Assembly: GCA_948146395.1 (NCBI GenBank)
Contig: OX411547.1
Coordinates: 55,977,566-56,041,565, forward strand
Length of the DNA stretch: 64,000 bases
Source: Fragum whitleyi
Lineage: Eukaryota; Mollusca; Bivalvia; Cardiida; Cardiidae
Reading direction: 5' to 3'
Shown here piece after piece: positions 57,101 through 64,000 of the stretch. A program made the position numbers and the translations under genes. The notes under the pieces are model-generated. The model was not told the DNA's origin. It did not search any database and saw only the letters and a list, made by a program, of their open reading frames with translations. The stretch's first letter is position 1. Every line of letters starts with the position of its first letter.

Positions 57101-60100
57101 TCCACACTATTTTCTTCCCTACTGAGTGGTTATTTTTCAATTTAAATCCATTTTAAAATATGATTTACAAAACCTTTGAATTTGAACAGGTCTAAGATTT
57201 TGTAAAACAGGAAAGGGTTAAGTTTTTTTATCATGGATTTCGGAGCATTGTAATTGATTTGGGATTTGAACTGTAGAAATAGTCCAGGGGACTTACAGCT
57301 TGTTTTAATATTATATGTTCTTATCTGTAGGAGTAACTGTCCAGACAAAATATGAGGGACTGACAGATAGATGAAGTGACAGGCTGACAGGTAGACATTA
57401 ACTCGCTTCGGGCCTGAAGGCTAGACAAGTAAATAGAATAAGGGAACGGGACAAATGTTTGAAATTATTATCTACAATAATGTTGGACATGAATTATTCT
57501 GATGTAACTATTATCATTTAGTCTAACTCAGACTATGGAAAATAATTGCAATCAAATAAAATAAAGAATTCTGATTGGTTTAAATCGCATCACATGGAGC
57601 AAGCAATTGCACTTCATTTCCATATACAAGAGGACCATGATGGTCCTATATCGCTCACCTTCGTCTCTTTCGACTTCTCCCTTAGCAAAATTAAATACTT
57701 GAAAGATCATTAAATGATCATTAAATTTTTCAAAGAAAAACATAACTCTATTTCTATGATCGCTGCATAAATTTCTATCCTTTTCTCAACAAGTTTCAAG
57801 TGACCTGGCCAACATTCTGACCAAGTTTCATAAAGATTGGGCAATATTTGTGACCTCTAAAAAGAAAATAGTCATTAAGGCCCCTTTTCCCGTGATATGA
57901 CATGGATCTTTCCCATTTTAAATAGGGTTCATCCTTGTGACCTAGCCATTATTCTGGTCATGTTTCATGAAAATTGAATTGTATTTGTGGCCTCCAGAGT
58001 GTAAACAAGAAGTTTGTCATTAAGGCCCCTTTTCCCGTGATATGGCACGGATCCTTCCCATTTTCAATAGGGTTAATCCTTGTGACCTTGCTAACATTCT
58101 GACCAAGTTTCATGAAGATTGGGCCATATTTGTGGCCTCTAGAGTGTAAACAAAAAAATTGTCATTAAGGCCCCTTTTTCCGTGATATGCCATGGATCTT
58201 TCCTATTTTCGATAGGGATCATCCTTGTGGCTTGGCCAACCTTCTGACCAAATTTCATAAAGATTGGGCCATATTTGTGGCCTCTAGAGTGTAAACAAGA
58301 AAATTGTCATTATGGCCCCTTTTCCTGTGATATGGCACGGATCCTTCCCATTTTCAATAGGGTTCATCTTTGTGACCTGGCCAACCTTCTGACCAAATTT
58401 CATAAAGATTGGACCATATTTGTAGCCACCAGAGTGTAAACAAGAAATTTGTCATTAAGGCCCCTTTTCCTGTGATATGGCACGGATCCTTCCAATTTTC
58501 GATATGGTTAATCCTTGTGACCTTGCTAACATTCTGACCAAATTTCATGAAGATTGGGCCATATTTGTGGCCTCTAGAGTGTAAACAAAAAAATTGTCAT
58601 TAAGGCCCCTTTTCCCGTGATATGGCACGGATCTCTCCTATTTTCGATAGGGATCATTGTGGCTTGGCCAACCTTCTGACCAAATTTCATAAAGATTGGA
58701 CCATATTTGTGGCCTCTAGAGTGTAAACAAGAAAATTGTCATTATGGCCCCTTTTCCCGTGATATGGCACGGATCCTTCCCATTTTCAATAGGGTTCATC
58801 CTTGTGACCTGGCCAACATTCTGACCAAATTTCATAAAGATTGGACCATATTTGTGGCCTCCAGAGTGTAAACAAGAAATTTGTCATTAAGGCCCCTTTT
58901 CCTGTGATATGGCACGGATCCTTCCCATTTTCGATATGGTTAATCCTTGTGACCTTGCTAACATTCTGACCAAGTTTCATGAAGATTGGGCCATATTTGT
59001 GGCCTCTAGAGTGTAAACAAAAAAATTGTCATTAAGGCCCCTTTTCCCGTGATATGGCACGGATTCTTCCCATTTTCAATAGGGTTCATCCTTGTGACCT
59101 GGCCAACCTTCTGACCAAATTTCATAAAGATTGGACCATATTTGTGGCCTCTAGAGTGTAAACAAGAAAATTGTCATTATGGCCCCTTTTCCCGTGATAT
59201 GGCACGGATCCTTCCCATTTTCAATAGGGTTCATCCTTGTGACCTGGCCATCATTCTGACCACGTTTCATGAAGATTGGTCCAAATTTGTGGCCTCTAGA
59301 GTGTAAACACTAAGATTGTTGACGCCGGACGACAGACGACAGACGACGCACGACGGACATTCAATGATCACAAAAGCTCACCTTGAGCACGATGTGCTCA
59401 GGTGAGCTAAAAATGCAGTAGGTCTTTTGGGAAACCCTGTGTTACACCAATGAACACAGTGAAAAAGACACTCATCCCTATAATCATAATTACCATTTGT
59501 GTTTACAAGATATCAACACTTGATTCAACCCAAGTCAAGAATATTTAAGTAAACACCAATGTCGCTGAACACAACAAATCTTCATAACTTTTACCATGAA
59601 AGATTACTTTGACCTAGTTACAAAACTTTGACATTGGTATCTGTAAATGTGTATTAATCTTTCATCATGCCAAATAAAAGCATTGTACCTCAAACAGACT
59701 TGCAGTAATCAGCAATCCTAAGGTTTTTGGTTAAATTTTGCATAAAGAGAAGGACAATATGCCCCCTATCTATCAATGCCAGGGTATAAAATTAACATTC
59801 ACAGATATAAGGTACACCAGGATATTACTTGGGCAGCCAGCTTAATAGTCTTGAGAGAATTGATGAAGGGCTTAAACACATTCAATATAATATAATACAA
59901 TATTGTTGTTAAAATCCTCTGAGGAATAGATAAGAAGGGGTAATGGCAGTCTAAATTCTTTATTTCTCATTGAAACCTTATGTTATGGGTATTTGTTGGA
60001 ATCATCTTGTCAAGATGAATCCAATGAGTACACACAACATAGGATTTGTGTTAGTGTGATTGAAATAATCTAATTTGAAATCCAAAATATCTATAGCTTT

Positions 60101-62852
60101 GAATATAGTTGTCACTGATGTAAAATAATATTAACCCTTGTCATGCTGAACCCGGAATATTCCTGCTTTGTCAGGAGCTATAGACAAACATCAGCCTGCA
60201 CATATGTGCAGTCTGATGTAAGTCTACACCACCTGTTTCTCACTTTCAAACCAGCATTGTCAATAGATTTAGTTTTTCAAATAAAAATTGACCTACAGTT
60301 GGAACTTTCAGTGCTTTTTGCCCTTTGATTTTGATGAGCATTTTTAGCCAAAATTTATTCAGCATGACAAGAGTTAATGTTTGGTCACGTAAAGGTAGGA
60401 AATTCCTTACCAAACTCCCTCTCTAGATCTATAATGGCTCTGTCTGGACAGCTTGTCATGTGCTTGCGCAGTTCTGATTTTGGGACATGATGTGTAGCAT
60501 TGAACGGGCAGATTTTAAACTTCAGATGTGGATTGTTCTGAAAAAAAATATAGCAAAGTTATATTATTAACAAGGTCACCGCCTACAGATGCACAGGCTG
60601 GTCAGAGTCTTTGCTTTGGGCATATTTGAAATTGTTGGAAATCTCACACACAGGCTCTTATCATAGAACGGCATCACATGTTCATGATCTCGTTACGGGT
60701 AACATTCTACAAAAGTTTCCTGTACATTCATCTGTAATTGTAGGAGTCCAGTTAACAAGAAATAGACATACAGTATTACCTCTAATAAAAGCGATCTTCC
60801 CAATAGTAGCGCCCCTACATTTTTTACTTCAAATACCTAAATTTTAGGAACTTTTTGAGACTTCTTCTTTAATTTGAGATGAAATTCTTCTAAACAACCA
60901 TTTATATGATTATTTAGAGGAAATTCACCTATACTTAAAGGGAAAAGGACATACATGTAAAAGACATCAATTTTAATGATTTTTTAAATCAGAAAATGCA
61001 TACTTAAGAAAAGCTACCTGACCATGTTATTTATAGCTCCCAGGAGCATTTATTAGGAAAAATACAGTAGGGATGGCTAGTTGTACATAATGACAGACTG
61101 ATGGAGAACATGGTACCAAAATTAAACAGAGCCATGTCCGACATGGCCATCCCCCGCCGAGAAAACTCGATAGTAAACTGAAGCCTAATAGATTAAGGGT
61201 TCTACATTAAGAAATTAAGCCCCTACAAAATCTAAGTCTTAAAAATAACAAAGGGCAATAACTCCAAAATTATGCAAGCAAGAGTTATAGTTCTTGTGCA
61301 CTGCACTTCCCCTTCATGAGATCTATCCACCAATAAAGTTTCAAGTTGATAGCTATTATACTTTAGGAGATATGCTCCAGACAAAATCTAAGTCTTAAAA
61401 ATAACAAAGGGCAATAACTCCAAAAGTATGCAAGCAAGAGTTGTAGTTCTTGTGCACTGCACTTCTCCTCCATGAGATCTATCCACCCATAAAGTTTCAA
61501 GTTGATAGCTATAATACTTTAGGAGATATGCTCCGGACAAAATCTAAGTCTTAAAAATAACAAAGGGCAATAACTCCAATATTATGCAAGCAAGAGTTGT
61601 AGTTCTTGTGCACTGCACTTCTCCTCCATGAGATCTATCCACCCATAAAGTTTCAAGTTGATAGCTATTATACTTTAGGAGATATGCTCCAGACAAAATC
61701 TTAGTCTTAAAAATAACAAAGGGCAATAACTCCAAAATTGTGCAAGCAAGAGTTATAGTTCTTGTGCACTGCACTTCTCCTCCATGATTTCTATCCACCC
61801 ATGAAGTTTCAAGTTGATAGCTATTATACTTTGGGAGATATGCTCCGGACAAGTTTAGTGACGGAAGGACGGAATGACAGACCGAGAGCATTACTATATC
61901 CTCTCGCCGAAAACAGCGGGGGATAATTAAACCCACAGCTTCCTGTTCATACAGCTGGGTTACATTTGGCTGGATATAATTCAATGTTTTACCCATAAAC
62001 ACACTCTGGTGACAGGACTCAGGACCACCGGGTCATGAGTAGAAATCCTATACATGCACCATTAGGCCTTTTGAGATTTTTGATACACAAAATTAGCTAA
62101 CTCGTCATTGGCAGTTGGTAGGGGGTTAATTCTTTGAAATATCAAGTAATCAACTCCTTCACTATATTATATTTGGGGATAAAACTCAACATCTGCCGAT
62201 GATAGTTGAGACTGTGTGTGACATTTTTCTCAGTGGTCTTTGAGATCTACCATAAGGATATCCTAACCTTTTTGCAATCCATCAGGTGAAAATGTAGTCT
62301 CTTTCTAATTGGTCTATGAGATTAATTGTAGGGACATTCTAACAATTTTGCAATCCATCAGATGATATTGTAGTCTTTTTTTAAGTTGTCTTTGAGATTT
62401 TTTTTTTATTTTTTTATTTTCAAAATAATTTTGTGTTAATTTTTACCTTTTGCAGTCTAGGTGGAATTGTAGTCTCCTTCGAAGTGATCTATGAGATTTG
62501 TCATAGTGACAATGTTACCTTTCTGCAATCCATCAGGTGGTATTGAAGTCTCTTTCTAAGTGGTCTATGAGATTTGTCACAGGGACATTCTAATCTTTTT
62601 GCAGTCCATCTAGTGGTTTTGTTGTCTCTTTCTAAGTGGTCTACTCATCATATGGACATTCTTACCTTTTTGCAGTCCATTAAGTGGTATTGTAGTCTCT
62701 TTCTAAGTGGTTTATGAGATTTGTCATAGTGACAATCTTACCTTTCTGCAGTCCATCAAGTGGTATTGAAGTCTCTTTCTCAGTGGTCTATGAGATTTGT
62801 CATAGGGACATTCAACCTCTTCATCAGGGTCATATCGATACACATGATCCAT
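48144..62852 (-). CDS. GTSF1: GTSF1-like double CHHC zinc-finger protein, 6 exons, 192 aa
   Basis: Exons are 62852-62742, 60537-60411, 54852-54760, 52227-52060, 50863-50792 and 48151-48144, all GT-AG with matching phases, 579 nt including TAA. Finger 1 is CPYDKSHRPLRKRLQYHLMD-C (C15, H21, H31, C35) and finger 2 is CPFNATHHVPKSELRKHMTS-C (C47, H53, H63, C67), both C-x5-H-x9-H-x3-C, joined by RKNNPHLKFKI as in GTSF1. Then come an acidic segment with STEEWGDEDDDRG (residues about 105-116), comparable to the acidic Trp motif of vertebrate GTSF1, and GTGRGRGRGN (154-163), a plausible methyl-arginine/Tudor site. GTSF1 proteins bind RNA and assist PIWI-piRNA slicing or silencing in the germ line. 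Human GTSF1 is 167 aa. The start is the first ATG after an acceptor-like TTACAG. The last exon contributes only two codons; its strong acceptor supports it, but another reading frame there (TIKALKLLRN...) leaves the C-terminus open. Confidence 0.88.
48785..49175. repeat. Hairpin-bearing dispersed repeat (agctatattttca family), inverted copy
   Basis: Reverse-orientation partner of 7195-7480: hairpin aacaaaagctatattttca...tgaaaatatagcttttatt, then gagacaaaatgtgaaatttc and cggtgagatatcaagtgata. It lies in the last intron of the GTSF1-like gene. Confidence 0.65.
49196..49443. mobile_element. TIR MITE (GGGGCCCGTTTTACTAAAC family), copy 2
   Basis: Ends aaggggtctgtattactaaa and tttagtaaaacgggcccc, with central hairpin ggaatcatctttagaagacgattcc. 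Confidence 0.85.
49563..49725. repeat. Palindromic MITE (ataatagt family), best copy
   Basis: The outer ends ggtggtcgaaccataatagt and actattacaggtccactacc are inverted, and the inner arms ggtttcctaatg/cattaggaaacc are perfect. It defines the element boundaries better than the copies at 6275 and 42325. Confidence 0.8.
49812..50100. repeat. Array of ACAGTTGTAACTGCC hairpins
   Basis: Five consecutive half-hairpin units (about 60-66 bp each) repeat ggctcagtgcaaaacatttg-taactgcctat-gtttataggcatttacaac. Only the last is a full palindrome closing with tgttttgcactgatccatcg. The unit is dispersed singly at 46585, 47190 and 47645, so this is a local amplification of a MITE. Confidence 0.85.
50278..50420 (-). 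mobile_element. SINE body fragment
   Basis: ggtttaacgccactttcagt-attgttgcag, tcagaagctagtgcac and aagccacaagctgctcatcc identify the body; no tRNA head. Confidence 0.6.
50580..50640. repeat. Hairpin ATTTTTAATGAAGAAAATGCT
   Basis: A perfect stem with arms tttaatgaagaaaatgct and agcattttcttcattaaa sits between exons 5 and 6 of the GTSF1-like gene. It is single-copy as far as I can see. Confidence 0.75.
50935..51115. mobile_element. Hairpin repeat AGAAGAAATTGCTT family, long copy
   Basis: Hairpin gaagaaattgcttgtcagaagcaatttcttc within a longer repeat (ggacctgtcctaattcaaag ... cacagacatgtaaaaagcagg). The region 57000-57190 is the same repeat in opposite orientation. Confidence 0.8.
51628..51966 (-). 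mobile_element. SINE copy followed by a hairpin MITE
   Basis: The SINE body is at 51628-51790 (gcggaggctggagcacctaa, cctagcctcccgctgc), with a degraded head up to about 51850. At 51893-51966 a perfect palindrome gggtcagtgttacactattg-taagtgcctata...gcgctgaccctc follows, the ACTATTG sibling of the element at 32580. Confidence 0.75.
52550..54005. mobile_element. Cluster of tandem-cored elements
   Basis: Three adjoining or nested elements. 52555-53135 has units of about 155 bp (gtgaccttgacctttgac, gtttcatgattgtaggtcac), a cggacagacggacgg tract and the end ggtggggggtataaa. 53200-53820 has units with ggcccaatggttcaggagat and ends cggcgggggataaa. 53820-54005 ends gagcatgttgtgctcaggtt-ggctaa. The hairpin-CTAA ending of the last matches the element at 57625-59412. 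All lie in intron 3 of the GTSF1-like gene. Confidence 0.65.
54010..54735. repeat. Hairpin-bearing dispersed repeat (agctatattttca family), third copy
   Basis: tattctatttctttcatgca, gacaaaatgtgaaaagg and gtgaaatgaacagaagt...ttgataatttcact...tggtgagattatcatatgat place it with 48785-49175. It is interrupted near 54300-54420 by a hairpin ttaatttttgagaatgacga/attctcaaaaattaa. Confidence 0.6.
54875..55126. mobile_element. TIR MITE (TTAACCCTTGTCATGCTGA)
   Basis: The left end ttaacccttgtcatgctgaa and right end ttcagcatgacaagagttaa are inverted repeats. The second full copy at 60131-60378 shares the interior (cccggaatattcctg, atcagcctgcacatatgtgcagtctgat). It lies about 25 bp upstream of GTSF1-like exon 3. 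Confidence 0.85.
55126..57000. other. Intron 2 sequence with one TATCGC-type element
   Basis: It is mostly AT-rich without exons. A degraded member of the ggaggtaat...attacc inverted-repeat family is at 56660-56735 (aatatcactaattttttttc...aaattaataatatt). Nothing else is supported. Confidence 0.4.
57000..57190. mobile_element. Hairpin repeat AGAAGAAATTGCTT family, opposite orientation
   Basis: Hairpin gaagaaattgcttctgacaagcaatttcttc inside sequence complementary to 50935-51115 (ttcctgctttttacatgcctg, ctgagtggttatttttcaat). The pair, in GTSF1-like introns 2 and 4, could fold across about 6 kb of the transcript. Confidence 0.8.
57625..59412. mobile_element. Tandem-cored element with about ten 144-bp units and hairpin-CTAA end
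   Basis: Opens acaagaggaccatgatggtc-ctatatcgctcacc. The core has about ten units of about 144 bp starting gtcattaaggcccctttt (57872 to about 59170). The right end is a gacgacagacgacgcacgac tract, then caccttgagcacgatgtgctcaggtgagctaa. The gagcac-gat-gtgctc hairpin lies just before CTAA, as in Helitron 3' ends. Because 144 is divisible by three, near-identical 64-codon frames recur on the minus strand; they are by-products. Bivalve pearl or Helitron-like affinity is inference. Confidence 0.8.
59412..60130. other. Intron 2 sequence without a recognised feature
   Basis: Only a weak hairpin around 59990-60030 (gttggaatcatcttg/caagatgaatccaat) was noted; its arm resembles the core hairpin of the GGGGCCCG MITEs. 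No exon. Confidence 0.4.
60131..60378. mobile_element. TIR MITE (TTAACCCTTGTCATGCTGA), copy 2
   Basis: Near-perfect terminal inverted repeats of about 19 bp; collinear with 54875-55126. It lies about 33 bp downstream of GTSF1-like exon 2, mirroring the other copy's position close to exon 3. Confidence 0.85.
60570..61125. other. MITE fragment, then plain intron sequence
   Basis: 60570-60660 is the right end of a GAGCCTGTGCGTGA-family MITE (gcacaggctggtcagagtct...ggaaatctcacacacaggctc). From 60660 to 61125 I see nothing that can be named. Confidence 0.5.
61125..61930. mobile_element. Tandem-cored element with four 157-bp units
   Basis: Starts gccatgtccgacatggccat-cccccgccga and ends ctctcgccgaaaacagcggg-ggataat. 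Four units of about 157 bp repeat gacaaaatctaagtcttaaa, aaagggcaataactcc and ccataaagtttcaagttgat. The 152-codon frame on the minus strand across it (61544-62002) is a repeat artefact. Confidence 0.75.
62225..62740 (-). repeat. Tandem array derived from the GTSF1-like zinc-finger exon
   Basis: Six copies follow the real exon 1. The shared word (plus strand gcagtccat or gcaatccat) starts at 62748 (exon), 62672, 62601, 62525, 62452, 62350 and 62274, a spacing of 71-76 bp, except 102 where a T-rich insert sits. Each unit equals the 3' part of exon 1 plus its splice donor. Copy 1 (about 62666-62740) still encodes CHYDKSHKPLRKRLQYHLMD-C with donor GTAAGA. The copy at about 62525-62598 encodes CPCDKSHRPLRKRLQYHLMD-C with GTAACA. 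The others have stops or gaps. Reading through from exon 1 reaches TGA within a few codons, so the array is not a simple extension of it. Confidence 0.85.
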
Positions 62853-62977
62853 TGTTTAACTCTGTAATTGAAAAAGCCAGATAAAGAAGTTTATTCTAGT
62901 TTTTCTTCTAAAACATCTTAATTACAGCTAAACACTTTCAGCAAATATTTTACAAGCCAGATTCTAACATTATTGCT

Positions 62978-63025
62978 GAATGATTTGAGGTTAACTTGCT
63001 GAATGATTTGAGGTTAACTTAAGTA
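62978..63025. repeat. 23-bp tandem duplication
   Basis: gctgaatgatttgaggttaact occurs twice in direct succession upstream of the GTSF1-like start codon. Confidence 0.85.
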
Positions 63026-63029
63026 TATA

Positions 63030-64000
63030 TTCTATATGTTTGTTCCACAATTTTTATAAGTTGAAGTCTAATTTTCCAATTACGTAATTTGTACATGAAT
63101 GATGAGAATACAAGAATCATGATAAACTTTAAGCAATTAACTTTAATTTTGCTGGGCTGCTTGCGAGTCCTCAATTGTCTAATATTTTCCAAAATATTTA
63201 AATGTTGTCATATTTGAACCGTCACCATCACACAATTTTTCCACTATGTTTTCCAAAGGGTAATGGATATCTAAGAATTGGAAAACAACTTTTTTTAAAT
63301 AAATGAACAGATTCAAAGTAATAAGGTTATTGCTAGTAGGCCTGAAGGACATGAAACTTTTACCAGTCCTCCCTAAATTCCACAGGTCTGTGTCCAGAGG
63401 ACTGGAGTTAATGTCGATCCCTGCTTATGAATCTTGCACTAATATATACATTTGATTTTATAGACAAGGGGTCAAACTCCATATAGTAGCTGTAATCATA
63501 GGGTATGAACCGAGAATTCTGTGTCAATTTACATCCAATCTTAACGCACAATACAACATTTCATAGTTAAAAAGATAAACTACCATTGTAAACTTAATTT
63601 TATGACCAAATAAACTTTATATGTGAAAGCCAAACTAAAATGTCACACAATCTGGCACCAATCAGGGTTCAACACTAACACCAGTCTACAGGCCCGAGAC
63701 CTGTGGATAATTTGGAGGACTGGAAGATGTTACCTTACTGCATGTCCTTTAGGCCTGCAGAACCTAGTATTTTAAATCTGTCCAATTTTGAAAAAAAAAT
63801 GCCTTTCCAATACTAAATTTTGCATTACCATATGGAAAACATTGTAGAAAAAGAAGAAATTGCTTGTCAAAAGCAATTTCTTCTTTTCCAATAATGTTTT
63901 CCACTTTTCCTTGCAATTTATCTCTTAAATTGTTTAAAATCAAACATGATTTTTTATGCAGGGCCTGTTGTTATAAGGGAGGACCTGTAATATTTGGGAC
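63030..64000. other. Region upstream of the GTSF1-like gene
   Basis: It should contain that gene's 5' exon and promoter, but I could not place either. At 63830-63960 lies another AGAAGAAATTGCTT hairpin repeat (gaagaaattgcttgtcaaaagcaatttcttc), same family as 50935 and 57000. No further gene is visible. Confidence 0.5.

Noticed and set aside
58354..58980. Two near-identical 64-codon minus-strand frames
   Set aside because: They recur because the 144-bp unit is a multiple of three; no start context or domain.
61544..62002. 152-codon minus-strand frame
   Set aside because: It spans the 157-bp tandem units and repeats its own peptide; typical of a non-coding tandem repeat.

Overview
The window looks like AT-rich, repeat-dense nuclear DNA from a metazoan, most likely a bivalve mollusc. 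That identification is inference. It rests on the gene families (C1q-domain, Ly6/uPAR, TRIM-like NHL, GTSF1), on spliced genes with short exons in long introns, and on repeat types familiar from bivalves (tRNA-headed SINEs, hairpin MITEs, tandem-repeat-cored elements ending in CTAA). Nothing prokaryotic, organellar or viral was seen. Nearly all real coding sequence is in exons of 30-420 bp that ATG-to-stop ORFs miss. I built the gene models by joining exons at splice sites with matching phases; each model divides exactly by three.

Left part (1-12 kb): one orphan exon of a Ly6/uPAR (LU) domain on the minus strand (1682-1759), a full-length SINE with a 14-bp target duplication, a 1.1-kb foldback-like transposon with a 9-bp target duplication, and other repeats. 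Centre left (12.1-18.7 kb, minus): a complete 8-exon gene for a 338-residue secreted protein with the order signal peptide, ShKT, LU, von Willebrand factor A. It is head-to-head with a plus-strand TRIM-like gene (21.5-24.0 kb; coiled coil, Ser/Lys-rich linker, NHL-type propeller) in which no RING or B-box exon could be found.

Centre (26.8-36.7 kb, minus): a 7-exon gene for a 271-residue type II membrane C1q protein whose stalk is built from four exons of exactly 66 bp. Downstream lies a truncated copy of its 3' end; upstream lie decayed fragments of its first exon. From 37 to 48 kb no gene was found, only repeats: a CpG-rich island, two copies of a CCGTGCG-rich element, and two tandem-cored elements, one of which sits inside a SINE.

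Right part (48.1-62.9 kb, minus): a 6-exon GTSF1-like gene (two CHHC zinc fingers, acidic Trp motif, RG-rich tail; piRNA-pathway family) spread over almost 15 kb of transposon-filled introns. Its first zinc-finger exon has been copied into a roughly 76-bp-period tandem array just inside intron 1, and two of the copies keep an intact finger.

The four genes do not form an operon or an obvious functional unit. Two are secreted or surface proteins of types often linked to adhesion or innate immunity; the TRIM-like and GTSF1-like products are intracellular.
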